Notes: generated by a model not told the origin, from the letters alone. Counted from the first letter of the stretch, positions 35,779-43,754 are shown. The stretch: 64,000 bases of DNA from CAMDPA01 sp965223035 (GCA_965223035.1 OZ244980.1:5518001-5582000), one strand, 5' to 3'. Made by a program: numbers and translations.

Positions 35779-35831
35779 CTTCTGCCTTTAATCGGGATCG
35801 TTCCGATTCCGATTAAGAGCAGGTTGTTCCA
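35779..35831 (+). repeat. Family B half-element, copy B7 (hairpin 2 only)
   Basis: CTGCCTTTAATCGGGATCG with CCGATTCCGATTAAGAGCAG and TTGTTCCAG. It lies across the 3' end of the serA reading frame and supplies its TAA stop. Confidence 0.82.
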
Positions 35832-37239
35832 GCGCGCGCTCTCCACGGGATCTGTACCTCAGCGCGGCCTGCAGCGCGCGGGCTGTGCCCTGCGATCGTT
35901 TCGAAGAACGCGACGGGGCGTGTTCCGTCAGGGCCGAACGCAGCCAGACCGACGAAGCCCGCGTGCTAATGAGAAACGTTCTCGAGGTGGCGCGGCTCAG
36001 GCACAGCCGCGCGCCAATGGTGCCGGGGAGGCTTTGAATTCTCCCCAGCAGACCCGGCGCGTCTTGCACAGTACCTTCAACGTCGACAACGACATAGCCG
36101 ATTTCGCTGTCGGTCTGGCAGTATTGTGCGGCAACGTTGGCGCCGTGCTGAGCAAACACGTCGTTAAGCCGCCCCAGGCCCCCAGGCTCGTTATGGTGCA
36201 CGTGGATGAAACGAATGCCCGATGATCTGGGCGGCAACAGCACCTGCGGGAAGTTGACCGAGCCGGTGGTGGACCCATTGTCGGCGTAGTCGACAAACTT
36301 GCGGGCGACCTCGGCTCCGATCCGCTCCTGCGCCTCTTCCGTTGAACCGCCGATATGCGGGGTCAGAATGACATTGTCGAGGCCCTGCAGCGGGCTGACG
36401 AACCCATCCGCATTGGACGAGGGCTCGACGGGAAACACATCGACGGCAGCTCCGCTCAAATGCTTGTCCCGCAGTGCTGCGGCCACCGCGTTGAGATCAA
36501 CGACCGTGCCGCGCGAGTTGTTGATGAAATATGCGCCTGGCTTCATCAGCCGAACCTCACGCTCTCCGATCATGTTCTGCGTTTCTGCCGTCTCGGGAAC
36601 GTGCATGGTGATGACGTCGCTGCGCGCCAGTAGATCTTCAAGATTGAAGGCCGCTTCGACGTTGCCATGGCGGAGCTTGTCAGCGCGGTCGTGATACAGC
36701 ACGCGCATGCCCATCGCCTCCGCGAGGACCGCGAGCTGGCTGCCTATGTTGCCGTAGCCGATGATGCCGAGCGTCTTGCCGCGCACCTCGTGGCAACCAA
36801 CCGCTGACTTGTCCCAACCACCCTGGTGCGCGGACACGGATCTGGGAAACACGCCCCGCAGCAGCATCACGATCTCGGCGGCGGTCAGCTCGGCGACGCT
36901 GCGCGTATTGGAGAACGGTGCGTTGAAGACCGGGATGCCCTTGCGCTGAGCCGCCGTCAGGTCGACTTGGTTGGTGCCGACCGAGAAGCACCCCACTGCG
37001 ATAAGGTGGTCAGCTGCCTCGATCACGTCGTCGGTGAGCTGGGTGCGAGAGCGGATGCCAAGCAAATGTACGCCCCCGAGCACCTGCTTCAAGGTCGAGC
37101 TATCGAGCGCTTTTGGCAGACGCTCGACGTTCGAATAGCCCGCATCCTTCAGGACAGCGACGGCGGTATCCGAGATCCCCTCGAGGAGAAGGATCTTGAT
37201 ATTGTCCTTTGTTAGCCAAGTGCCTTCTGTCGGGTTCAC
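35788..37239 (-). CDS. serA: D-3-phosphoglycerate dehydrogenase with abnormal C-terminal extension
   Basis: First enzyme of serine synthesis (3-phosphoglycerate to phosphohydroxypyruvate). The dehydrogenase core has the NAD loop GIIGYGNIGSQLA and catalytic Arg (NNSRGTVVD), Glu (VFPVEP) and His (LTPHIGG). An ACT-type regulatory domain follows (IHVHHNEPGGLGRLNDVF). Relatives usually end just after a PGTIRARLLY-like stretch; here PGTIGARLC is followed by about 70 extra low-complexity residues and the frame stops at TAA inside element B7. This looks like loss of the original stop. The enzyme body is intact. The neighbouring alpha-oxoamine synthase could use serine. Confidence 0.92.
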   Translation of the reverse strand: MNPTEGTWLTKDNIKILLLEGISDTAVAVLKDAGYSNVERLPKALDSSTLKQVLGGVHLLGIRSRTQLTDDVIEAADHLIAVGCFSVGTNQVDLTAAQRKGIPVFNAPFSNTRSVAELTAAEIVMLLRGVFPRSVSAHQGGWDKSAVGCHEVRGKTLGIIGYGNIGSQLAVLAEAMGMRVLYHDRADKLRHGNVEAAFNLEDLLARSDVITMHVPETAETQNMIGEREVRLMKPGAYFINNSRGTVVDLNAVAAALRDKHLSGAAVDVFPVEPSSNADGFVSPLQGLDNVILTPHIGGSTEEAQERIGAEVARKFVDYADNGSTTGSVNFPQVLLPPRSSGIRFIHVHHNEPGGLGRLNDVFAQHGANVAAQYCQTDSEIGYVVVDVEGTVQDAPGLLGRIQSLPGTIGARLCLSRATSRTFLISTRASSVWLRSALTEHAPSRSSKRSQGTARALQAALRYRSRGERALEQPALNRNRNDPD

Positions 37240-37327
37240 GCCACCATGCTTCCCTGATTTGCCGCAGCGCGTCTGATTGGGCAGCGACGTCTGGTATCAA
37301 ATTCGCGGCAATCTCGCATTTGGTGTG

Positions 37328-38722
37328 TCAGCGCGCAACGACGGCAAGCGACGCCCGCTCCACCAGCGACTGACGCTTGGCAACATTCACCAGTTCCTCG
37401 GCAACGGTTTTCACGGTGTTGCGGATTTGCTCGGGCGTGTGCTTGGAGGTGATAAAAAACCGCAATCGTGCCGCCTTCATGGGCACGGCCGGGTGAATGA
37501 TCGGCAGCGCGTTGATGCCATGCTCTAACAGCTTGTCCGCTAGCCGGACCGCCCGCACCGGATCGCTAACCATCAACGGCACGACGGAAAGACCCGCGCT
37601 TGTCATGGTATCGAGATTCGCCTTTTTGGCCTCCTCAAGAAACAGCTGGCCGTTGGCCTGCAATTTGGCGACACGCTCCGGTTCCGCTTTGAGGATCCTG
37701 AGCGCGGCGAGAGCAGCGGCAGTCGCCGGAGGCGACAGTCCAACTGAGTACACAAAACCCGGGGCCTGGTACTTTAGGATCTCGATGAGGTCGTGGCTCC
37801 CGCATATATAACCTCCGCAACTGCCGAGCGTCTTGCTGAGCGTGCCCATCCATATGTCGACCTCACGCGGATCCAGTCCGAAGTGCTCAAATGAGCCGCG
37901 ACCGGTCTTGCCCATAACCCCCAGCGAATGGGCTTCATCGAGCATCAGCCAGCAACCGTAGCGCTTCTTGATCTCGACCAGTCGGCGCAGATCCGGATAA
38001 TCGCCGTCCATCGAATAAAGACCTTCGGCAACGATCAGCGCGTTTTTGTGCTTGCCACGATTTTCCCGCAGCACCTGCTCGAGGTGGTCCGGGTTGTTGT
38101 GACGGAAATTAATCGTGGTCGCGCGCGACAGCTTGGCCCCAACGATCGCGCTGTTGTGCATCAGCTCGTCCTGCACGATGAGATCTTCCGGCGCCATCAA
38201 CATGCCGATGGTCGAAATGTTGGTGGCATGGCCGCTGACGAAGGTGAGGCAGGCATCCGAGCCATAGAACTCGGCCAACTCCGTCTCTAGCTCACCATGC
38301 AAAACGCGCTCGCCTGCGACGAGCCGGCTCGCCGATACCGATGTCCCACCCTCGTCGATAGCGGCCTTGGCGGCCTCGGCGACGGCGGGCTCCTGGTTGA
38401 GCCCCAGGTAATCGTAGGAAGCGAAGTTTACGAGCTCCCGGCCTTCGTGCAGCGCGATGGCCCCGAGCCGCCCGGCGTGCACCCGATAGAAAGGGTTGGT
38501 CAGCGCGAACATGCTTGCGAGGGCACGGTGCTTGTTCATCGTCTGGAAGATATGCAATTCGCCAAACGGAATTGCCGGCCTAAACGTCGGCTCCGGTTCC
38601 GCGGATTGAAGCGTGCCGAGCGCCTTGGCGAGCGACCGTGCGGCACCCTTCACCCCACCCGGCGCGCGTTCAACCGCAGCATACCAAGAGCCTTCTCGCG
38701 ATCCCACATCTTGGCTGGTCAT
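37328..38722 (-). CDS. Alpha-oxoamine synthase (serine palmitoyltransferase/KBL-like)
   Basis: PLP enzyme of 464 residues in the family that condenses an amino acid with an acyl-CoA (AONS, KBL, ALAS, SPT, CqsA). Core motifs are NFASYDYLGLN, FVSGHATNIS, DEAHSLGVMG and GTLSKTLGSCGGYI with the PLP lysine. An extra ~70-residue N-terminal region precedes the core, and it lacks the biotin-operon context. Adjacent serA (88 bases downstream, same strand) fits a serine-using reaction such as sphingoid-base formation, but that is inference. Start at 38722 (MTSQDVGS) chosen over an earlier frame. No ACP lies next to it. Confidence 0.88.
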   Translation of the reverse strand: MTSQDVGSREGSWYAAVERAPGGVKGAARSLAKALGTLQSAEPEPTFRPAIPFGELHIFQTMNKHRALASMFALTNPFYRVHAGRLGAIALHEGRELVNFASYDYLGLNQEPAVAEAAKAAIDEGGTSVSASRLVAGERVLHGELETELAEFYGSDACLTFVSGHATNISTIGMLMAPEDLIVQDELMHNSAIVGAKLSRATTINFRHNNPDHLEQVLRENRGKHKNALIVAEGLYSMDGDYPDLRRLVEIKKRYGCWLMLDEAHSLGVMGKTGRGSFEHFGLDPREVDIWMGTLSKTLGSCGGYICGSHDLIEILKYQAPGFVYSVGLSPPATAAALAALRILKAEPERVAKLQANGQLFLEEAKKANLDTMTSAGLSVVPLMVSDPVRAVRLADKLLEHGINALPIIHPAVPMKAARLRFFITSKHTPEQIRNTVKTVAEELVNVAKRQSLVERASLAVVAR

Positions 38723-38935
38723 CTGATACCTTTCGCATTGACGCACCGAGCGCGGGGCCGGGCTTAATGCCGTCGTGCGTGTTGGCGGCTTTTAATGGCT
38801 CGTGCCAAAAGCCACTGTTCCTGCCGTTACAGCCTAAACCAGACGAGGCTCGAAAGCCACAAGGACTCCGCGCAGTCATGTTGCCTTACTCGAAGCTACG
38901 TGGTCAAATGCAAGGACTATGGATAGTCGCGACCT

Positions 38936-39505
38936 ATGGAGCATATGATGGTGGCCGCAACACAGACGACGCGGTTCCTTCCGTTTTTGGAACCAGCCGA
39001 GGAGAGTGCTGTTCTGGGGACTGCCCCGATCAAATCGTTTGATCCCGGCCAACTCGTGCTCGATCAGAATGTCCAACTGAAGGCCATCTTCCTGATCGAA
39101 AAGGGAGCGGTGCGGGTCGAGCGCCGAGAGGCGGACCAGACGGTTCCCCTGGCCCTTTTGGAAGCCGGTGAATTCTTTGGCGAGATGTCCTATATCGATG
39201 GCGCGCCAACCAGCGCCAGAATTATTGCCGATGCGCCGACGACGCTGAGAGTCATCGACGAGGCGACCGTCAACGGGCTGATCGAAAAGGATCCCGGCTT
39301 TGCCGGACGGCTTTATCGCTCTATCGCGGCAATTCTAGCTGAGCGGCTTCGCCTGACATCGATGCATCTCGATACTCTCATTGAAGGCATAGACTTCTAC
39401 AGTCAGACCCGTGCTGAGATCGAGGCCGCAGCTGCCAAACTGCCCGGTTTGGATTGGCGGTCAGACCTCGTGGCGGCGCTGGCCAAGCGAGAGTTGGAAC
39501 AATAG
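38936..39505 (+). CDS. Cyclic-nucleotide-binding-domain protein
   Basis: A 185-190-residue protein with one cNMP-binding beta-roll: FLIEKGAVRVERR, then GEFFGEMSYIDGAPTSARIIA, which matches the phosphate-binding cassette including GE and R. There is no C-terminal helix-turn-helix like CRP, only a helical tail, so it may act as a sensor or regulatory subunit, not a DNA-binding regulator. GGAG precedes the ATG at 38948, which is the more likely start than 38936. Divergent from the alpha-oxoamine synthase. In-frame sequence after the stop stays open to 39594 without a start. Confidence 0.85.
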   Translation: MEHMMVAATQTTRFLPFLEPAEESAVLGTAPIKSFDPGQLVLDQNVQLKAIFLIEKGAVRVERREADQTVPLALLEAGEFFGEMSYIDGAPTSARIIADAPTTLRVIDEATVNGLIEKDPGFAGRLYRSIAAILAERLRLTSMHLDTLIEGIDFYSQTRAEIEAAAAKLPGLDWRSDLVAALAKRELEQ

Positions 39506-40058
39506 CGATACCCGGCTTCGCCCGATTGGATCATTGACGGCGCCAAAGCGATGCTGGCCGAAATTGGTGACCACGCGATCATCGCGCTGTGAGTCGAAAC
39601 CGCTAAGATGACTCCAATTCAAGCCAGAAAGATGGTCCCTCCTGACGTGGCGTTTAGGGCGATATTCTGCCTTTATCCTGTTTCCTGCATTCTCTCGATT
39701 CCGATTAAAGGCGGGTTGCTCCATCCGGCTGTTCCGAAATTTGCCTCCGAAATTTGCCATTGTACCGGTCAAATTTTCGAAGACATCGTTGGACGCGAGC
39801 CGGTTGGCCAGGTAGATCGTTACCTGTTCGCACTCACAGCCGGCATGGCCGGCCCCGCCCAAACCCTTGCACGCGCAAGGGCTGTCGGACGGCGTCGGCC
39901 CTTTCGCGACGACCCTCGATCGGCCAGAGGTCCGGCGCCGGTAGACTGAGAGCTGCGGAGCGGGTTGCTTCGCCGCTAAGGTCCGTCGCTGAGGCCAATT
40001 ACGAACCAGAAACGGTAACATGTGCCGCGCCCTCCTCCATCTTGGCGAGCCTGTGCTG
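39506..40058. other. Intergenic region with B8, no supported gene
   Basis: About 550 bases. Frames exist on both strands over 39600-39950, but neither resembles a family and both run through repeat B8. Confidence 0.4.
39664..39722 (+). repeat. Family B half-element, copy B8 (degenerate hairpin 2)
   Basis: ATTCTGCCTTTATCC, then CGATTCCGATTAAAGGCGGG and TTGCTCCA. The left arm is decayed, so the hairpin is weak. Confidence 0.7.
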
Positions 40059-40199
40059 CTAGATCATCTTTGCGCCTTAAATCGGAACCGCAAAGCCGGT
40101 TCCCTTTAAGGCGCAAAGATGATCGCTCTTAAAGTGTAGAGCAACTTTCTACCTTTGATCGGGATCGTTCCGATTCCGATTAAAGGCAGGTTGCTCTAG
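40059..40199 (+). repeat. Hairpin element family B, copy B9 (full, close to consensus)
   Basis: CTAGATCATCTTTGCGCC, TTAAATCGGAACCGCAAAGC, CGGTTCCCTTTAAGG, GCGCAAAGATGATCG; linker CTCTTAAAGTGTAGAGCAAC; hairpin 2 with TTTGATCGGGATCG and CCGATTAAAGGCAGG; end TTGCTCTAG. CTAG is present at both ends. The following 250 bases hold no gene. Confidence 0.93.
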
Positions 40200-40454
40200 C
40201 TAGCGGCTGAGCACGGCGCTGATCGTCTCGTGCTCGACAATTCGCAAGCCCAAGAACAATCGAAACCCGTTGGCTTTTCAGCAACTTGGTTGCTGTCGCA
40301 CACAATCAAAAGGGTAATAGCTGGTTGAGCGTTTCGAATAGGGATGAACCCCTTACGCGATCGCGGTTGGAGGCGAAGATCGGCTAGCCGCTAGCAAGTT
40401 GCTATGCCGGTGCCATACCGACTGGCGCGCCGAGGAAGACGTCGATCCAACCGG

Positions 40455-40733
40455 TCACCAGTTCCGCAAAGCCTTTTTCGATATTTTCGGGATCACCGAA
40501 AGATAATCGTATCTCTTCTTTGGCTTAAAACTTGTTTTCCCTCTTGCCTTTTGGCCGGATTTCTTTGCACTGCCCCCGAATAATTTGAGATATTTCTTAG
40601 CACTATCGAGGTATCCAGCCTGGGCCGGCGACGCCGCCAAGAGGCTAGCTCGCTCCGTCAACAGGCCGAGGCTTCCCGTCGTGAACGCAATTGCGATGCC
40701 AGCGGCGAGGATAAGACGTTTTACATGGGTCAT
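40455..40733 (-). CDS. Small secreted, lysine-rich protein
   Basis: A 92-residue protein with a Sec signal peptide (MTHVKRLILAAGIAIAFTTG, likely cut after SPAQA near residue 38) and a basic mature part (KKYLKLFGG, KKSGQKARGK, KPKKRYDYL). AGGGA lies upstream of the ATG. No family recognised. It may be an envelope-associated or nucleic-acid-binding peptide. Isolated between elements B9 and B10. Confidence 0.55.
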   Translation of the reverse strand: MTHVKRLILAAGIAIAFTTGSLGLLTERASLLAASPAQAGYLDSAKKYLKLFGGSAKKSGQKARGKTSFKPKKRYDYLSVIPKISKKALRNW

Positions 40734-41010
40734 GCTCGGTTCCCTTAGGTGACGCGGGGGCCTGGGTGGACGGCGAGTTGCCTACGCCGTACTGTTATCG
40801 AATTAACCAAATCCTGCATCCGCGGGCTGTTCCTATCGTTACAGCGCGTCCACCAGTGATGGGAAGCGATGGCGATTTCGGTGATCCCAACAACCAAGCA
40901 GGGCTACGCGTTGGTCGCGGTCATTGCGAGAGACCGAGCAGCAACACCGCCTGGGGCGACGGAAAACTGGCGGCGTGACACCGATGCCGTTACCCGCTTC
41001 CCCCAATCTG

Positions 41011-41077
41011 CTAGAGCAACTTTCTGCCTTAAATCGGAACCGGCTTTGCGGTTCCGATTTAAGGCGCGATGATCTAG
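41011..41077 (-). repeat. Hairpin element family B, copy B10 (single chimeric hairpin)
   Basis: CTAGAGCAACTTTCTGCC (flank of hairpin 2) joined to TTAAATCGGAACC and GGTTCCGATTTAAGG of hairpin 1, then CGCGATGATCTAG. CTAG at both ends. Same structure as B12. Confidence 0.92.
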
Positions 41078-41164
41078 CTTAGCCAGCGGGGCCATCTCGG
41101 TACGCCGCTTTCTTTGAGCAGGCGCTGACCTTGTTCGGCGCATGGCGTCCCAATGTTGGCGGCT

Positions 41165-41289
41165 ATAGCGTTGCACAGTTGGCTGCAACCGTCCCGCTCC
41201 CGGCGCGACCGCCCTACCAACGCACCACTGGGTGGCCGCGCCGGGAGCGGGACGGCAGAGCTAATCCGCCTGAGGCGGACATGATCTAG
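41165..41289 (+). repeat. Hairpin element family A, copy A8
   Basis: TAGCGTTGCACAGTTGGCTG, then arm CCCGCTCCCGGCGCG with a perfect return arm CGCGCCGGGAGCGGG. The inner stem differs from consensus on both sides. Then TAATCCGCCTGAGGCGGA and CATGATCTAG. Confidence 0.92.
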
Positions 41290-41352
41290 TACCCCGATGT
41301 TAACGCGTGGGACCCAAGCGTCAGCCTGGATCCCTAGCCTAACCTCTTGTCT

Positions 41353-41415
41353 GTGTTCTGGGGTCGCGAACGCTTGGCGACCTGCGCGCGCAACCAAGCG
41401 TTCGATCCAGAACAC
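41353..41415. terminator. Long interrupted hairpin at the end of the 41415-41621 gene
   Basis: GTGTTCTGG (41353-41361) pairs with CCAGAACAC (41407-41415), and CGAACGCTTGG (41367-41377) with CCAAGCGTTCG (41394-41404). The loop is 16 bases. It starts at the stop codon of the minus-strand gene, so it could be a 3'-end structure; no T-run follows. Unlike families A and B, I see no second copy. Confidence 0.55.
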
Positions 41416-41621
41416 TATCGGGGTCGCTCCATGCGCGACAGCAAGACGTCGGGCTCCTCCAAGACGAGCAGGTCCGGCTTGCCAGAGGCGAAATTCGAGC
41501 CCATGAAGCGAATGTGGGTGGGCCCGTTCCGGTCCTCTCTGACCAGGTACGCAATGGCATCGGCGTTAACCTTCACCGGCCGTTTGTTGTGCTCGGCGGT
41601 CGCGTCTATCCAATGTACCAT
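41415..41621 (-). CDS. Hypothetical protein, 68 residues
   Basis: Small soluble protein (VHWIDATAEHNKRPVKVN, AIAYLVREDRNGPTHIRF, PDLLVLEEPDVLLS). It reads like a compact beta-rich domain such as those described for short FlbD-like or unknown alphaproteobacterial proteins, but I cannot assign a family. GGGGAG eight bases before the ATG and balanced composition argue that it is real. Its 3' end coincides with a strong hairpin. Confidence 0.65.
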   Translation of the reverse strand: MVHWIDATAEHNKRPVKVNADAIAYLVREDRNGPTHIRFMGSNFASGKPDLLVLEEPDVLLSRMERPR

Positions 41622-41918
41622 CGACGTTCATCTCCCCATGACGGTCGCGGTTGCGATGAGGGCACGCCTCGGCACCCGGTCCGGCCAGCGCCCGGGTGGC
41701 ATTGCCGAAGCGCCGAGCGATCCCGCCGACATGCTGCCTGTCGGATTATCTATGGGGCCTGGTCAAGCCGTTTTTTGATCTGCCTCAACATCGGGTTGTG
41801 CGGTACGGCTGATGATTTCATAGCCACCACATCGGGTTCGCAGCGGCCGGGGCTTTGGCTGGCTTGGTGCCTTGTGATAGCGTGAGACAGTCGATCAGGA
41901 GACGCCTGCCAAGTATTG
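41622..41918. other. Intergenic region without recognised gene
   Basis: About 300 bases between the small hypothetical gene and element A9. No supported frame or structure. Confidence 0.4.
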
Positions 41919-42047
41919 CTCGATCATGTCCGCCTCAGGCGGGATTGCCTTGCCGGCCCGCTCCCCCACCCGGCCACCCATGGGCACGGTGTTGTCAGTG
42001 GCCGGGTGGGGGAACGGGTTGGTTCCAGCTCGCACTGAAACGCTGTA
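41919..42047 (-). repeat. Hairpin element family A, copy A9 (minus orientation, near consensus)
   Basis: Reading plus: CTCGATCATGTCCGCCTCAGG, CGGGATTGCCTTGCCGG, arm CCCGCTCCCCCACCCGGCCA, loop, return arm TGGCCGGGTGGGGGAACGGG, then GGTTCCAGCTCGCACTGAAA and CGCT. One mismatch in about 20 pairs. It lies about 240 bases upstream of pobA. Confidence 0.92.
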
Positions 42048-42290
42048 GGGTGATTGATGCTTGGCGGGTGATGCTGTGCAAGCCAGCCGCGACCAGCTGC
42101 TCGCCGCACCAGTGCGATGACGCCGCGGTCTCGCACCGTGTCGGTCCGCGCCACGGCGCGTGAAGGTGTGGTTGGCTTGGGAGCGGGCCACTTGATCGCG
42201 CAGGCGACGGTCGCTGAGGACCTGCGGCGGCGCTGGGACAGCAGCCGCATCGACGATCTGTGAAACTACGCTTAGGCAGCGGAGGACGGT

Positions 42291-43466
42291 ATGAAAACGC
42301 AAGTCGGAATTATCGGCGCCGGACCGTCGGGGCTTTTGTTGTCTCAGCTGCTCCACCTTGAGGGGATCGAAAGCGTCGTTCTTGAACATCGCTCTCGCGA
42401 CTACGTGCTCAGCCGCATTCGCGCGGGCGTGATCGAGCAGGGACTGACGGATCTGTTGCGTCAGGCCGGCGTCGGAGCGCGGATGGACGCCGAAGGAGAG
42501 ATCCATGAAGGAGTCGAGATCACCTTTGGCGGCCGCCGGCATCGGCTGGATCTGGCGGGCCTGACCGGCGGCAAAACGGTGATGGTCTACGGCCAGACGG
42601 AATTGACACGGGACCTCTATGAGGCTCGGGACGCCACCGGCGGCATCATTCTGCACGACGTGGAGGATGTGACGCCGCACGGGATCGAAACCGCAAATCC
42701 CTACATCACCTGGCGCAAGGGCGATGAGGTGCATCGCCTAGAATGCGATTTTATTGCCGGCTGCGATGGCTTCCATGGGGTCAGCCGCCAAGCCATTCCC
42801 TCCAGCGTCCTGCGGACCTACGAGAAAGTGTATCCGTTCGGCTGGCTCGGAGTGCTGTCGCGAACGCCGCCGATCGGTCAAGAGCTGATCTACGTCAACC
42901 ACAACAATGGTTTTGCGTTGTGTTCGCTTCGATCGCGCATTTTGAGCCGATACTATGTGCAGGTTGCGTTGAGCGATGATGTGCGCGACTGGTCGGATGA
43001 TCGGTTCTGGGATGAGTTAAAAAACCGGCTCCCAGCCGACGTCGTTGGCGATCTCGTGACCGGACCATCGATCGAAAAATCGATTGCGCCGCTCCGCAGT
43101 TTTGTGGCCGAGCCGATGCGCCACGGACGGCTGTTCCTGGCCGGTGACGCCGCCCATATCGTGCCTCCGACCGGCGCCAAGGGATTGAACCTTGCCGCGT
43201 CGGACGTCTACTTCCTGTTCAACGGCCTGGTTCAGTACTTTCGGCACAGCGACGAGGTCGGCCTCAATGACTACTCCCGCAAGGCACTGGCGCGGATATG
43301 GAAGGCCGAGCGCTTCTCCTGGTACATGACGATGATGCTGCACCGCGTCGACCAGGACGGCGCCTTTGGCCAGCGGATTCAGCAAGCGGAACTCGAGTAC
43401 ACCTTCAGTTCCCGCGCCGCCATGACGGCGATGGCGGAGAACTACGTCGGATTGCCGTTCGAGTGA
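42291..43466 (+). CDS. pobA: 4-hydroxybenzoate 3-monooxygenase
   Basis: FAD-dependent aromatic hydroxylase of 391 residues (family length about 390-395), turning 4-hydroxybenzoate into protocatechuate with NADPH and O2. FAD motifs GIIGAGPSGLLLSQLL at residues 6-21 and LFLAGDAAHIVPPTGAKGL near 280. The substrate-site stretch HRSRDYVLSRIRAGVIEQG matches PobA. The gene is likely cytoplasmic and usually controlled by a PobR-type regulator, which is not adjacent here. Upstream 42048-42290 shows no clear regulator gene. Confidence 0.97.
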   Translation: MKTQVGIIGAGPSGLLLSQLLHLEGIESVVLEHRSRDYVLSRIRAGVIEQGLTDLLRQAGVGARMDAEGEIHEGVEITFGGRRHRLDLAGLTGGKTVMVYGQTELTRDLYEARDATGGIILHDVEDVTPHGIETANPYITWRKGDEVHRLECDFIAGCDGFHGVSRQAIPSSVLRTYEKVYPFGWLGVLSRTPPIGQELIYVNHNNGFALCSLRSRILSRYYVQVALSDDVRDWSDDRFWDELKNRLPADVVGDLVTGPSIEKSIAPLRSFVAEPMRHGRLFLAGDAAHIVPPTGAKGLNLAASDVYFLFNGLVQYFRHSDEVGLNDYSRKALARIWKAERFSWYMTMMLHRVDQDGAFGQRIQQAELEYTFSSRAAMTAMAENYVGLPFE

Positions 43467-43525
43467 GCACGTCGCCAAGGAACCACCGTTGGGATTTTGG
43501 CGGGCACCGCGCTCACACGCGCTAT

Positions 43526-43673
43526 TAGCTTTGCAAGGTGAGCTGGCACCATCCCGCCCCCCGCGCCGTGCCTCCACTCGCCACCCAATGGCATGATGTT
43601 CTGAGTGGCGAGTGGCGGATTGGGGCGGGGGAGCGGGCTCAAAGCGATGAGGCCTGAGGCGGACATGAGCTAG
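43526..43673 (+). repeat. Hairpin element family A, copy A10 (fused to B11)
   Basis: TTAGCTTTGCAAGGTGAGC, then a long stem with CCCGCCCCCC against GGGGCGGGGGAGCGGG and inner CCACTCGCCAC against GTGGCGAGTGG; then GCCTGAGGCGGACATGAGCTAG. The last CTAG is also the first CTAG of B11. Confidence 0.9.
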
Positions 43674-43754
43674 AGCAACCTGCCTTTAATCGGAATCGGA
43701 ACGATCCCGATTAAAGGCAGAAAGTTGCTCTACACTTTAAGGCGCGATGATCTA
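43670..43754 (-). repeat. Hairpin element family B, copy B11 (hairpin 2 plus remnant of hairpin 1)
   Basis: CTAGAGCAACCTGCC, TTTAATCGGAATCGG and GATTAAAGGCAGAAAG, TTGCTCTACACTTTAAGG, CGCGATGATCTA. The left arm of hairpin 1 is gone. The end reads CTAA instead of CTAG, and on the minus strand gives the TAG stop of the EamA gene. Confidence 0.92.

Noticed and set aside
37328..38722. Biotin synthesis 8-amino-7-oxononanoate synthase (BioF)
   Set aside because: No bio genes nearby, protein is longer than BioF, and serA context points to another amino acid condensation; kept at family level.
39506..39594. Open frame after the cNMP-binding gene's stop (readthrough)
   Set aside because: It is only 29 codons long with no start or readthrough signal; chance is enough.
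39461..40021. Minus-strand 186-residue frame and overlapping plus frame
   Set aside because: Both cross repeat B8 and have no ribosome site or family resemblance.
41895..42734. Long minus-strand frame opposite pobA
   Set aside because: pobA on the plus strand is certain; the minus frame passes through A9 and is a shadow.
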